A DNA stretch of 64,000 nucleotides, taken from assembly GCF_018130545.1 (NCBI RefSeq), contig NZ_JAFCKF010000001.1, positions 930,001 through 994,000 on the forward strand, given 5' to 3'. The stretch comes from Bradyrhizobium tropiciagri. GTDB taxonomy: Bacteria; Pseudomonadota; Alphaproteobacteria; Rhizobiales; Xanthobacteraceae. Under the pieces are notes generated by a model that saw nothing but the letters and a program-made list of their open reading frames with translations, did no database searches and was not told the origin of the DNA. The translations under genes were made by a program, and so were the position numbers. Positions within the stretch are counted from its first letter, which is position 1; the number at the start of each line of letters is the position of its first letter. Below, piece by piece: positions 16,135 through 27,097 of the stretch.

Positions 16135-16908
16135 CTACGTCGCCGCCGTCGTCACACCACCGTCGACCACGATGGTCTGGCCAGTCATGAAGGTCGAGGC
16201 GTCGGAGGCGAGATAGGCGACCGCGCCCGCGATCTCGTCGGGCTCGCCGATACGACGCAGCGGCGTCGACGCGGTGCGGCGCTTCAGATTGTCCGGATCC
16301 TCCCACAGCGCGCGGGCGAAATCGGTCTTCACCAGGCCCGGCGCCACGCAATTGACCCGCACGCCCTTCGGCCCCCATTCGCCGGCGAGGCTGCGGCACA
16401 GCGCAAAATCCGCCGCCTTGGAGATGCCGTAGGCGCCGATCACGGTCGAGCCGCGCAAGCCACCGATCGACGAGATGATCACGACCGAGCCCTTGCCGCG
16501 CTCGGCCATCTGCGGGATCGCCAGCGCGGAGAGCCAGATGTTGCTCTTGACGTTCGAGCCCATGATCTTGTCGAAGGCTTCGTCCGTGATGTCGAGCAGC
16601 GGCCCGTAATACGGATTCACCGCGGCGTTGCAGACCAGGATGTCGATCTTGCCGTAGTGCTTGATCGTGCCCGAGACCAGCGCCTCGACCTCGTTGCGAC
16701 GCGCGATGTTGCAGGGAATGACGAGCGCGTCGCCGCCGGCCTTCTTGATGCCGTCGGCGACCTCCTGGCAGGCATCCGCCTTGCGCGAGGAGACCACGAC
16801 CTTGGCGCCGAGTTTTGCCAAGAGCTCCGCCGAGGAGCGGCCGATGCCACGGCTCGAGCCGGTGATGACGGCGACCTGGCCGGTGAGATCGAACGGGGTG
16901 TTTTTCAT
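16135..16908 (-). CDS. SDR family oxidoreductase (last gene of pim-like operon)
   Basis: 257 residues, classical short-chain dehydrogenase. The cofactor motif is VAVITGSSRGIGRS (TGxxxGIG) and VCNAAVNP is the NAG-type motif. The catalytic set is SSIGG (Ser), YGISK (Tyr/Lys) and the upstream SNVKSN (Asn). The C-terminus is MTGQTIVVDGGVT. It likely oxidises or reduces a hydroxyacyl or oxoacyl intermediate. It follows two acyl-CoA dehydrogenases on the same strand (109-base gap containing a palindrome), so an acyl-CoA substrate is a fair inference. Confidence 0.9.
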   Translation of the reverse strand: MKNTPFDLTGQVAVITGSSRGIGRSSAELLAKLGAKVVVSSRKADACQEVADGIKKAGGDALVIPCNIARRNEVEALVSGTIKHYGKIDILVCNAAVNPYYGPLLDITDEAFDKIMGSNVKSNIWLSALAIPQMAERGKGSVVIISSIGGLRGSTVIGAYGISKAADFALCRSLAGEWGPKGVRVNCVAPGLVKTDFARALWEDPDNLKRRTASTPLRRIGEPDEIAGAVAYLASDASTFMTGQTIVVDGGVTTAAT

Positions 16909-16940
16909 TGTTGTTGTTTCCCTGACTTCTAGGAAGGCTC

Positions 16941-17013
16941 GTCATGCGCGGGCTTGACCCGCGCATCCATCTTTTCAAGAGCGATGGGTTGCCGGGTCAA
17001 GCCCGGCAACGAC
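16941..17013. repeat. extragenic palindromic repeat (GTCATGCGCGGGCTTGACCCG family)
   Basis: GTCATGCGCGGGCTTGACC is mirrored imperfectly by GGGTCAAGCCCGGCAACGAC. It lies between the SDR and acyl-CoA dehydrogenase genes. A related element is at 48658-48744. Confidence 0.75.
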
Positions 17014-17016
17014 ATC

Positions 17017-18162
17017 TCAGGCCAACAGCCCGCCGCCCTCGCTGACGCGACGGAGGTGGTAGTCGGTGTCGCCGAGCGTGTTCTCGATCATGGTCAGCCG
17101 CTTGAAGTAGTGGCCGATCTTGGCCTCCATGGTCATGCCGATGCCGCCATGAAGCTGGATCGACTGCTGACCGACGAACTTCAAGGACTTGCCGACCTGC
17201 ACCTTGGCGGCCGCGACCGCGGAGGAACGCTCCTTGGCATCGCTAAAGTCCGACGCCATGGTCGCGAACATCGACATGCTGCGGGCCTGCTCCAGCGCCA
17301 CGAACATGTCGGCGGCGCGGTGCTGCAGACTCTGGAACGAGCCGATCGCAACGCCGAACTGCTTGCGGGTCTTGATGTACTCGACGGTCTCCTTGAGCGA
17401 CTCGTCCATCGCGCCGACCGCTTCCGCACACAGCGCGGTGCGGGCTTCGTCCGCGACGCGCTCGATCAGCGGCAGGCCATTCTCGGGATCGCCAATCGCC
17501 GCATCAGCACCGACCTCGACATTGGTGAAGGTGATGTCGGCCGCATGCAGGCCGTCCTGGGTCGGATAGCCCTTCTTGGTGACGCCCTTGGCATCCGCCG
17601 GAACCAGGAACACGCCGATGCCGGCCTTGTCGCGCTGACCGCCCTTGGTGCGCGCGGTCACGATCAAGGTGTCGGCGTTCTCGCCGTTGAGCACGACGAA
17701 CTTCTCGCCGTCGATCACCCAGCCACTGCCCTTCTTCTTGGCCGTGGTCACGACGTCGAACAGGTCGTAGCGCGAATTCTTCTCAAGCTGCGCAAAGCCG
17801 AAGGTCTTGCTGCCGTCGATGATGCCGGGGATGTACTTGGCCTTCTGCTCGGCCGAGCCGCCATGGCGCAGGAAGCCGCCGGCGACCACGACGGTGGCGA
17901 GATAAGGCTCGACCACCAGCGCCTTGCCGAGCGCTTCCATCACGATCATGGTCTCGACCGCGCCGGCGCCGAAGCCGCCGTCGGTCTCGGCGAAGGGCAG
18001 ACCAAGCAGGCCCTGCTCGGCGAGCTTGCCCCAGAGCGCTTTGCTCCAGCCGCCCTTCTCCTTCATGTACTTCTTGCGCGCATCGAAGTCGTAGGCATCG
18101 GTGAGCAGCCCGTCGATGCTTTCCTTGAGAAGCCGCTGCTCCTCGGACAGATCAAAATCCAT
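17017..18162 (-). CDS. pimD: acyl-CoA dehydrogenase (PimD-like)
   Basis: 381 residues, FAD-dependent acyl-CoA dehydrogenase. It starts MDFDLSEEQRLLKESIDGLL. GFAQLEKNSRYDLFDVVTTA and VIDGEKFVVLNGENADTLIV are the middle beta-domain. The C-terminal helical part carries IQLHGGIGMTMEAKIGHYFKRL. The family forms trans-2-enoyl-CoA in the first step of beta-oxidation. It is paired with a second acyl-CoA dehydrogenase upstream, as in the pimeloyl-CoA operon of Rhodopseudomonas, where two such genes are adjacent (pimC, pimD). The pairing, and so the symbol, is by context. Confidence 0.85.
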   Translation of the reverse strand: MDFDLSEEQRLLKESIDGLLTDAYDFDARKKYMKEKGGWSKALWGKLAEQGLLGLPFAETDGGFGAGAVETMIVMEALGKALVVEPYLATVVVAGGFLRHGGSAEQKAKYIPGIIDGSKTFGFAQLEKNSRYDLFDVVTTAKKKGSGWVIDGEKFVVLNGENADTLIVTARTKGGQRDKAGIGVFLVPADAKGVTKKGYPTQDGLHAADITFTNVEVGADAAIGDPENGLPLIERVADEARTALCAEAVGAMDESLKETVEYIKTRKQFGVAIGSFQSLQHRAADMFVALEQARSMSMFATMASDFSDAKERSSAVAAAKVQVGKSLKFVGQQSIQLHGGIGMTMEAKIGHYFKRLTMIENTLGDTDYHLRRVSEGGGLLA

Positions 18163-18245
18163 GTTCGTTCCCTTAAACTGAAAGTCGTTACCGAAACCGG
18201 GAGCTCTTCACCTCTCCCCGCGAAGCGCAGGGAGAGGGAGAGAAA

Positions 18246-19436
18246 TCAAAGTCCCAGCACGGCCTTGCTGATGATGTTGCGCTGGATCTCGTTGGAGCCG
18301 CCGTAGATCGAAACCTTGCGGTTGTTGAAGTAGCTCGGCGCGATCTGCGCGGTCCAATCCATGCTCTCGTTCGAGCCGGCGTCGCCGTGCTCGTCATAGG
18401 GCGCGGCAAACGGACCGATGATCTCCATCAGCAGCTCGGTGGTGGTCTGCTGGATTTCCGAGCCCTTGATCTTGAGCACCGAGGATGCCGGATTGGGCTT
18501 GCCCTTGCCGTGCTTGCCTTCGTCGGCGACGACGCGGAGCTGGGTCAGCTCGAGCGCCTTCAGCTCGATCTCGCAGGCCGTGAGCTTCTCGCGGAACGCC
18601 GGATCCTCGATCACAGGACGGCCGCCGGACTCGACCTTGGAGGCCAGCGCGCGAATGCGGCGCAGCCGCTCCTTCGACACGCCGACCCGGGCGATGCCGG
18701 TCCGCTCATTGCCGAGCAGGAATTTGGCGTAATCCCAGCCTTTGTTCTCCTCGCCGATCAGGTTCTCGTAGGGCACCTCGACGTCGTCGAAGAACACTTC
18801 GTTGACCTCGTGGCCGCCGTCGATGGTCTGGATCGGACGCACGGTGACGCCCTTCGACTTCATGCTGAACACGATGAAGGAGATGCCCATCTGCTTCTTC
18901 GCATTGTTGTCGGTGCGGCAGAGGCAGAAGATCATGTCGGCGTGCTGGGCGAGCGTGGTCCAGGTCTTCTGGCCGTTGATGATCCACTTGTCGCCACGGC
19001 GCTCGGCCTTGGTCTTCAGCGAGGCGAGGTCCGACCCCGAGCCTGGCTCCGAGAAGCCCTGGCACCACCAGTCGTCGACACTGGCGATGCGCGGCAGATA
19101 TTCCTTCTTCTGCTTCTCATTGCCGAAAGTGTAGATGACCGGACCGACCATGCTGACGCCGAAGGCGAGCGGCTGCGGCGCCGGATAGGACTGCAGCTCT
19201 TCATTGAAGATGTAGTGCTGCACGGTGCTCCAGCCGGTGCCGCCATATTCCTTCGGCCAATGGGTGACGCCCCAGCCCTTCTTGTTGAGAATGCGCCACC
19301 AGGTGACCATCTCGTCCTTCGACAGATGGCGGCCTTCCTGCAGCTTGCGCCTTGTCTCCGGCGGCACGTTGTTCTTGAAGAACTCCCGCACCTCCTCGCG
19401 AAACGCTATCTCTTCCTTGGTGAAAGCGAGATCCAT
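18246..19436 (-). CDS. pimC: acyl-CoA dehydrogenase (PimC-like)
   Basis: 396 residues from ATG 19436, which has AAGGAGG five bases upstream. A longer upstream frame has no ribosome site. Family landmarks: MDLAFTKEEIAFREEVREFF at the start, WCQGFSEPGSGSDLASLKTKA (flavin/substrate loop), WIINGQKTWTTLAQHADMIF, and the C-terminal KVSIYGGSNEIQRNIISKAVLG. It acts with electron-transferring flavoprotein. The gene lies in the minus-strand order hydratase/dehydrogenase, CoA ligase, this gene, second dehydrogenase, SDR, which mirrors a dicarboxylate (pimelate) operon. Confidence 0.87.
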   Translation of the reverse strand: MDLAFTKEEIAFREEVREFFKNNVPPETRRKLQEGRHLSKDEMVTWWRILNKKGWGVTHWPKEYGGTGWSTVQHYIFNEELQSYPAPQPLAFGVSMVGPVIYTFGNEKQKKEYLPRIASVDDWWCQGFSEPGSGSDLASLKTKAERRGDKWIINGQKTWTTLAQHADMIFCLCRTDNNAKKQMGISFIVFSMKSKGVTVRPIQTIDGGHEVNEVFFDDVEVPYENLIGEENKGWDYAKFLLGNERTGIARVGVSKERLRRIRALASKVESGGRPVIEDPAFREKLTACEIELKALELTQLRVVADEGKHGKGKPNPASSVLKIKGSEIQQTTTELLMEIIGPFAAPYDEHGDAGSNESMDWTAQIAPSYFNNRKVSIYGGSNEIQRNIISKAVLGL

Positions 19437-19480
19437 CGGATCCTCCTTTTGAAGTTCAATAAGTTCACAACTCGCTCGCC

Positions 19481-19610
19481 GTCGTCCCTGCGAAAGCAGG
19501 GACCCATAACCACCGGCCATCGCAACTGGCAAAGCCGGCTGCCGCATGTGCCTTTTGCAGAGGCCGCGGCGTATGGGTCCCGGCTCGCGCTTCGCTTGGC
19601 CGGGACGACG
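19481..19610. repeat. extragenic palindromic repeat (GTCGTCCCTGCG family)
   Basis: GTCGTCCCTGCGAAAGCAGG with GACCCATA on the left is matched by TATGGGTCCCGGC...GGCCGGGACGAC on the right. It occupies the whole gap between the CoA ligase and acyl-CoA dehydrogenase genes, where a thiolase gene stands in the Rhodopseudomonas pim operon. Confidence 0.8.
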
Positions 19611-19640
19611 GAATGACTGCAACAGCTCGAACAGGCCCGG

Positions 19641-21326
19641 TCATGAGCGCGATCCCGATGCGGTCTGTTGCTGCGATTGCGATGTCTTCGGCTGCTGCTG
19701 ACGCAATTCGTGACGCGACAGCTTGCCGACCGGCGTGCGCGGAAGTTCGTCGACGAATTCGACCGCCGCCGGCAATTCATGCTTGCCGACCTTGCCGGTG
19801 AGGAACGCACGCAGCTCGTCGACCGAGAATGTCTTCTCGCCGTCGCGCAGCTTGATGAAGGCCTTTGCGGCCTCGCCGCGGTAATCGTCAGGAATACCGA
19901 TCACGATCACTTCCTGCACGGCGGGATGGGTGTAGATCGCCTGCTCGATCATCTGCGGATAGACGTTGAAGCCGCCGGAGATGATCATGTCCTTCTTGCG
20001 GTCGACCAAATAGAAATAGCCGTCGGTGTCCATATAGCCGATGTCACCGGTGAGGAAGCGGTCGCCGACGAAGGCCTCGGCGGTTTCCGCCGGCCTATTC
20101 CAGTAACCCTTGGTGACGTTCGGGCCGCGGATGCGGATCTCGCCGACCTCGCCGACCGGCATCACCTTGGTGGAATCCTCCAGCGACACCACGTCCATCT
20201 CGATGCCGGGCAGCATCAGCCCGATCGAGCCCGGCTTCTCCGGTCCTTCCTTGGGATGGCCGGTGCCGGGCGAGCAGGTCTCGGTCATGCCCCAACCGCT
20301 CTTCAGCTTCATGCCGACGCGGCGCTCGAAGACCTTCGCGACCTCGACCGGCAGCGGCGCGCCGCCGGAACCGGCGACCACCAGCGAGGAGAGATCGCGC
20401 TTGTCGAGATCGGGCAGCGAGGCGATCGCGATCCACATCGTCGGCACGCCCGGAAACACCGTCGCGCGCTTGACCTCGATGTCGCGCATTACGGCCTCGA
20501 CGTCGAAGCGCTGGTGCAGCGAGATCAGATGGCCGCGCCGGATCGCCGACAGCAGCACCACGGTCAGCGCATAGATATGAAACAGCGGCAGCACGCAGAT
20601 CACGCGCTCGACCGCATTGCGTTCGAGCCGCGCGGGCTTGCCCCAGACATCATAGATCGAGACCGCCGCGGTGAGATTGCCATGGCTGAGCATAGCGCCC
20701 TTGGGCAGGCCCGTGGTGCCGCCGGTATATTGCAGCAGCGCGACGTCCTCGACGTCGACCGCGGGCCATTGCGCCGGCTTGGTCGCGCCGTCGATGAACT
20801 GCTTGTGGGTGATGATGGCGGGATTGTCGGGCAGCGCCGTCTGCGGCGTGCCGGCCTTGCCCCAATTGTCATCCTCGCAAACGATCAGACGATCGAGCAG
20901 ACCCTTGGCGAGAAACTTCAGCGCGGTCGGCAGCAGCGCCGAGAGATTGCTGGTGACCAGCACCCGCGCGCCGGAATCGGACAGCTTGTGCGACAACGCG
21001 ATCTCGCCGTCGAGCGGCGACAGATGCACGACGCGGGCGCCGGCCTTCAGCGCGCCAAAGAAATTGATCGGATGATCCGGCGAGTTGCCGAGGAACAGCG
21101 CGACCGAAGTGCCCTTGCCGTAGCCGGCGCGCATGAAGGCGGCGGCCGCAGTCTCGACCAGGGATTCCAGATCACTGTAGCTGATCTGCCGGTCGCGGAA
21201 TTCGAGCACCGGGCGCCCGCCATACTCGGCGGCCGCAGTCGCAAGCAGGTCCGGCAGCGTGCCACGCGTGACCTCGTCGCTCCACTGCACGCCGCTCGGA
21301 TAATATTGTTCGCCGGGATAGGTCAT
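19641..21326 (-). CDS. pimA: acyl-CoA synthetase, AMP-forming (PimA/FadD-like)
   Basis: 561 residues, ANL superfamily. The P-loop-like motif QYTGGTTGLPKGAMLSHGN is at about residues 199-217. GWGMTETCSPGTGH is the adenylate-binding motif. TGDIGYMDTDGYFYLVDRKK precedes the hinge, and the acyl-AMP lysine lies in RTPVGKLSRHEL near the end. It activates a fatty or dicarboxylic acid with ATP and CoA. A Gln/Ser-rich tail follows. It is second in the minus-strand operon, after the fused hydratase/dehydrogenase. Chain length and whether the substrate is pimelate are inferred only from gene order. Confidence 0.87.
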   Translation of the reverse strand: MTYPGEQYYPSGVQWSDEVTRGTLPDLLATAAAEYGGRPVLEFRDRQISYSDLESLVETAAAAFMRAGYGKGTSVALFLGNSPDHPINFFGALKAGARVVHLSPLDGEIALSHKLSDSGARVLVTSNLSALLPTALKFLAKGLLDRLIVCEDDNWGKAGTPQTALPDNPAIITHKQFIDGATKPAQWPAVDVEDVALLQYTGGTTGLPKGAMLSHGNLTAAVSIYDVWGKPARLERNAVERVICVLPLFHIYALTVVLLSAIRRGHLISLHQRFDVEAVMRDIEVKRATVFPGVPTMWIAIASLPDLDKRDLSSLVVAGSGGAPLPVEVAKVFERRVGMKLKSGWGMTETCSPGTGHPKEGPEKPGSIGLMLPGIEMDVVSLEDSTKVMPVGEVGEIRIRGPNVTKGYWNRPAETAEAFVGDRFLTGDIGYMDTDGYFYLVDRKKDMIISGGFNVYPQMIEQAIYTHPAVQEVIVIGIPDDYRGEAAKAFIKLRDGEKTFSVDELRAFLTGKVGKHELPAAVEFVDELPRTPVGKLSRHELRQQQPKTSQSQQQTASGSRS

Positions 21327-21354
21327 GGATGCCTTCGCAGGGACTCTATGAAGT

Positions 21355-21461
21355 CGTCATTCCGGAATGGCCCAGAGGGCCAGACCCGGAATCCATCAGG
21401 CCGCATGCGCCGAGGCGCAATGGGTTCCGGGTTCATCGCTTTCGCGATGCCCCGGAACGAC
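21355..21461. repeat. extragenic palindromic repeat (GTCATTCCGG family)
   Basis: CGTCATTCCGGAATGG...GACCCGGAATCCAT at the left is matched by ATGGGTTCCGGGTTC...CCCCGGAACGAC at the right. It lies between the fused beta-oxidation gene and the CoA ligase gene. Confidence 0.75.
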
Positions 21462-21483
21462 ACATGGTTGGGCCGTCGCCCGA

Positions 21484-23580
<2,097 letters not shown>

Positions 23581-23659
23581 CGGGACTCTCCCTGGATGCT
23601 TGTTCTTGAACTTGTGTTGAGTAGCTGCACGACTTGCGTTGAGCCGCTACGATTAGACC

Positions 23660-23678
23660 AATTTCGCACTGCGAAATT
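23660..23678. promoter_or_regulatory. perfect palindrome, candidate IclR operator
   Basis: AATTTCGC (23660-23667) and GCGAAATT (23671-23678) are perfect inverted 8-mers around ACT. The site is 80 bases upstream of the pimF-like start and 83 upstream of the IclR gene. It is AT-richer than its surroundings and has the short-spacer palindrome form common in IclR sites. Confidence 0.55.
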
Positions 23679-23720
23679 TAATTCCACATCTTGACACGGA
23701 GGGTTATTTTGAAGCACGAG

Positions 23721-23743
23721 CCTTGTCAACGAGCATGACAAGG
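23721..23743. promoter_or_regulatory. second inverted repeat in the pim/IclR intergenic region
   Basis: CCTTGTCA (23721-23728) and TGACAAGG (23736-23743) are perfect 8-base arms around a 7-base centre. It is only 17 bases before the IclR start codon, which would suit autoregulation, or an mRNA hairpin over the ribosome site. Confidence 0.45.
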
Positions 23744-23760
23744 GCAGGACAAGGATAGGG

Positions 23761-24627
23761 ATGAAGCGCGCCAGCAAGAAAGCAGCGACCGATCGCAATT
23801 TCGTCGTCGCGCTTTCCCGCGGACTAGACGTCCTGCGCGCATTTCAACCCAATGACGGGCTGCTCGGCAATCAGGAGATTGCAGCCCGCACCAAATTACC
23901 GAAGCCAACCATTTCCCGGCTGACTTACACGCTGACCAAGCTGGGATACCTTACACCTGTACCGAAATTCGAGAAGTATCAGCTCGCACCGTCGGCGATG
24001 GCGCTCGGCTATGCCGCGCTCGCCAATCTCGGCGTTCGGCATTTGTCCGAGCCGTATCGAGAAGAAGTGATGCGCGCGACCGGCGGTGCCGTCGCGGTCG
24101 GCGGCCGCGATCGTCACAGCATGATCTATTTCGGGCAGAGCCGGAACGGCCTGGCGCTCGGCGTGCAACTCGACGTCGGCTCGCGGGTGCCGATCGCAAC
24201 CACGGCGATGGGGCGTGCCTATATTTGGGCGTTGCCACCTGACGATCGCGCCGCTTTACTGCGTGAGCTGCGGGATCACTATGGCAGCCGCTGGGCCAAG
24301 ATGCGTGACGGCATCGAACGCTCCGGCGAGACGGTGGCGAAGCACGGCTTCACCATGTCGACCGGCGATTGGCAGAACGACGTCGCCGCGGTTGGCGTTG
24401 CATTGAGATTGAATGACGGAACCGGTCCTTACGCCTTCAATTGCGGCGCGCCGGCATTCCGTTTCACGGAAGATAGATTGCTCAACGACATTGGACCTCG
24501 TCTTGTCGCGATGGTAAGGAACATCGAGCAGGCGCTCGGTGGGATGGCGCCGCAATCCAAAAAAGAACAAAGCAAAAAGTCTAGAGTAGGAGGGAAAGTT
24601 GCACGTTTGGCCGAGGGGATCAGATAG
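23761..24627 (+). CDS. IclR family transcriptional regulator
   Basis: 288 residues. The N-terminal winged helix (about 15-75) reads VVALSRGLDVLRAFQP, then NQEIAARTKLPKPTISRLTYTLTKLGYL. The C-terminal effector domain has GGAVAVGGRDRHSMIYFG, SRVPIATTAMGRAYIWALPP and CGAPAFRF. A Lys-rich tail follows. Divergent from the pim-like operon and 69 bases before the LIV-type ABC genes in its own direction, it is the natural candidate regulator of both acid uptake and acyl-CoA breakdown. The effector is unknown; aromatic or dicarboxylic acids are usual for the family. Confidence 0.93.
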   Translation: MKRASKKAATDRNFVVALSRGLDVLRAFQPNDGLLGNQEIAARTKLPKPTISRLTYTLTKLGYLTPVPKFEKYQLAPSAMALGYAALANLGVRHLSEPYREEVMRATGGAVAVGGRDRHSMIYFGQSRNGLALGVQLDVGSRVPIATTAMGRAYIWALPPDDRAALLRELRDHYGSRWAKMRDGIERSGETVAKHGFTMSTGDWQNDVAAVGVALRLNDGTGPYAFNCGAPAFRFTEDRLLNDIGPRLVAMVRNIEQALGGMAPQSKKEQSKKSRVGGKVARLAEGIR

Positions 24628-24696
24628 CCTCCATCACGTCCGGCGAAGCACATCGCAGGATAGCTCGCACCGCTCGAAGACGGCGGGCGAGACGAG

Positions 24697-25494
24697 ATGA
24701 CGCAGGCACAGCTCGCGCAAGGGAATGATCCCTTGCTCGCGGTTCGCGACGTCAGCGTCGTGTTCGGCGGCATCATCGCACTCAATGGCGTGTCGTTCGA
24801 CATGCGCCATGGACAGATTCTCGGCCTGATCGGACCGAACGGCGCCGGCAAGACCACGCTGTTCAATTGCCTGTCGCGGCTCTACCAGCCGTCGTCCGGC
24901 GACATCCTGATGGAAGGCAAGAGCATCCTGTCGCGCCCGCCGCACCGGATCGCCGAGATCGGCATCGGCCGCACCTTCCAGAACGTCGCGCTGTTTCCCA
25001 ATCTGTCCGTGATCGACAATGTGCGCGTCGGCGCGCATGCGCGCACCTCGAGCGACATCGTCAGCGACTCGCTGCGCCTCGCCTGGGTCCGCCGCGGCGA
25101 GAACGACATGAACAAGAAGGTGCACGACATTCTCGGCTATCTCGATCTCGAGGACGTCGCCCACACCGTGGTTTCGGGGCTTCCCTTCGGCACCCAGAAG
25201 CGCGTCGAGCTGGCGCGCGCTTTGGCCGCAGATCCGAAGATCCTGCTGCTCGACGAGCCGGCCGGCGGCCTCAATCACGAGGAAGTCTATGTGCTCGGCG
25301 ATTTGATCCGCAAAATCCGCGATGACCGTAAAATTACGGTGCTGCTGGTCGAGCATCACATGGGTCTCGTGATGTCGATCGCCGACCACGTCGTCGCGCT
25401 CAATTTCGGCCGCAAGCTGGCCGAAGGCACGCCGGCCCAGGTCCAGGCCGACCCTGATGTCATCAAGGCCTATCTGGGGAGCAAGGACCAATGA
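24697..25494 (+). CDS. livG: LIV-type ABC transporter ATP-binding protein LivG
   Basis: 265 residues. Walker A GPNGAGKT is at about 46-53. The Q-loop region has GIGRTFQNVALFPNLSVIDNV. The signature LPFGTQKRVELARALA replaces strict LSGGQ, as usual in this subfamily. Walker B is ILLLDEPAGGL, with the switch His in LLVEHHMG. It powers the importer with LivF. A glycine-rich SD-like GGGCGAGACGAG precedes the ATG. Its stop overlaps the livF start (ATGA). Substrate is probably an amino, aromatic or dicarboxylic acid, judged from the pim neighbourhood. Confidence 0.94.
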   Translation: MTQAQLAQGNDPLLAVRDVSVVFGGIIALNGVSFDMRHGQILGLIGPNGAGKTTLFNCLSRLYQPSSGDILMEGKSILSRPPHRIAEIGIGRTFQNVALFPNLSVIDNVRVGAHARTSSDIVSDSLRLAWVRRGENDMNKKVHDILGYLDLEDVAHTVVSGLPFGTQKRVELARALAADPKILLLDEPAGGLNHEEVYVLGDLIRKIRDDRKITVLLVEHHMGLVMSIADHVVALNFGRKLAEGTPAQVQADPDVIKAYLGSKDQ

Positions 25495-26204
25495 CCGCGA
25501 TGCTCAACGTCAAGGACCTGCGCGCCTATTACGGCCAGGTCCAGGCCCTGCACGGCCTCAGCTTTTCCCTCAACGAGGGCTCGCTGACCACGCTGCTCGG
25601 CGCCAACGGCGCCGGCAAGACCACCACGCTGCGGGCGATCTGCAACATGGTACGCTCGACCGGCGCGATCGAGTTCGAGGGCAAGCCGATCGGCACACGT
25701 TCCACTGAAAATGTGGTCCGTCTCGGCATCGCCCATGTGCCGCAGGGCCGCGGTACCTTCACCAACATGACGGTGGAGGAGAATTTGCAGCTCGGCGCCA
25801 TCAGCCGCCCCGACAAGAAGGCGATCGGCTCCGACATCGAGCGGATGTACGACCATTTCCCGGTGCTGAAGCAGCGCTACACCCAGCAGGCCGGCACGCT
25901 GTCCGGCGGCGAGCAGCAGATGCTCGCGGTGGCGCGCGCGCTGATGCTGCGGCCGCGCCTGATGCTGCTCGACGAGCCGTCATTCGGCCTCGCGCCGCTG
26001 ATCGTGCGCGACCTGTTCCGCATCCTCGGCAAGATCAATCGCGAGGAAAAAGTGACCATCCTGGTGGTCGAGCAGAACGCGCAGCTCGCGCTCGAGCTCG
26101 CCGACCAGGCCTATGTGATCGAAACCGGACGGATCGTGATGTCGGGCAATGCCAAGGACATCGCGAACAACGAAGACGTCCGCAAATCCTATCTCGGCTA
26201 CTGA
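25491..26204 (+). CDS. livF: LIV-type ABC transporter ATP-binding protein LivF
   Basis: 237 residues. Walker A GANGAGKT is near residues 37-44. VPQGRGTFTNMTVEENLQLGA is the LivF-typical Q-loop extension. The signature is LSGGEQQMLAVARALM, with Walker B LMLLDEPSFGLAP and LVVEQNAQLALELADQAYV. It is the shorter of the two ATPases of a heterodimeric pump. It starts within the last codons of livG (four-base ATGA overlap), so translation is coupled. livH follows after 12 bases. Confidence 0.94.
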   Translation: MTAMLNVKDLRAYYGQVQALHGLSFSLNEGSLTTLLGANGAGKTTTLRAICNMVRSTGAIEFEGKPIGTRSTENVVRLGIAHVPQGRGTFTNMTVEENLQLGAISRPDKKAIGSDIERMYDHFPVLKQRYTQQAGTLSGGEQQMLAVARALMLRPRLMLLDEPSFGLAPLIVRDLFRILGKINREEKVTILVVEQNAQLALELADQAYVIETGRIVMSGNAKDIANNEDVRKSYLGY

Positions 26205-26216
26205 GGAGCTGGCACA

Positions 26217-27095
26217 ATGGAGCTTTTTGCCAACCAGGTCCTGGCCGGCATCGCCACCGGCGCGATCTACGCCTGCATGGCGCTCGCGGTGGTGATGATC
26301 TACCAGGCCATCGACCATCTGAATTTCGCCCAGGGCGAAATGGCGATGTTCTCGACCTTCGTGTCCTGGCAGCTGATGCAGTGGGGTGTGCCGTATTGGG
26401 GCGCCTTCGTGCTCACGGTTGCCTTCTCGTTTGCCGCCGGCATCGTCATCGAGCGCTTGCTGTTCAAGCCGCTCGCCAAGGCCCCGATCCTGACCAACGT
26501 CGCCGGCTTCATCGCGCTCTATGCGATCATCAACTCGGTCGCCGGCCTGATCTGGGACTTCACCATCAAGCAGTATCCGACGCCGTTCGGCTCCTCGCCG
26601 TTCCTCGGCAGCCAGCTGATCTCGACCCACCAGGCCGGCATGATCGGCATCACGCTGCTGATGCTGCTCTTGCTGTTCTTCTTCTTCCGCTTCACCCGGG
26701 TCGGTCTTGCGATGCGCGCCGCCGCCTCGCTGCCTGAATCGGCCCGCCTCGTCGGCATCAACACCTCGTGGATGATCGCGCTGGGCTGGGGCATGGCATC
26801 GGCGATCGGCTCGATCGCCGGCATGATGATCGCCCCTGTTGTGTTCCTCGAACCGAACATGATGCTCGGCGTGCTGATCTACGGATTTGCCGCGGCCGTG
26901 CTCGGCGGCCTGAGCTCGCCGTTCGGCGCCGTGATGGGCGGCTTCCTGGTCGGCATCTTCGAGAACCTGGTCGGCACCTACATCCCCGGCGTCGGCAATG
27001 AACTGAAACTTCCGATCGCGCTTGCGCTGATCATCGTCGTCCTGGTCGTCAAACCGGCAGGCCTGTTCGGCCGCGCCATCGTCAAGCGAGTTTGA
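26217..27095 (+). CDS. livH: LIV-type ABC transporter permease LivH
   Basis: 292 residues, about eight membrane helices. It starts MELFANQVLAGIATGAIYACMALAVVMIYQ, with the DHLNFAQGEMAMF block typical of LivH. The EAA-like cytoplasmic loop is RVGLAMRAAASLPESARLVGI. The end VLGGLSSPFGAVMGGFLVGIFENL is also standard. It forms the transmembrane channel with LivM, and the livM reading frame begins at once after its stop. Confidence 0.94.
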   Translation: MELFANQVLAGIATGAIYACMALAVVMIYQAIDHLNFAQGEMAMFSTFVSWQLMQWGVPYWGAFVLTVAFSFAAGIVIERLLFKPLAKAPILTNVAGFIALYAIINSVAGLIWDFTIKQYPTPFGSSPFLGSQLISTHQAGMIGITLLMLLLLFFFFRFTRVGLAMRAAASLPESARLVGINTSWMIALGWGMASAIGSIAGMMIAPVVFLEPNMMLGVLIYGFAAAVLGGLSSPFGAVMGGFLVGIFENLVGTYIPGVGNELKLPIALALIIVVLVVKPAGLFGRAIVKRV

Positions 27096-27097
27096 TC

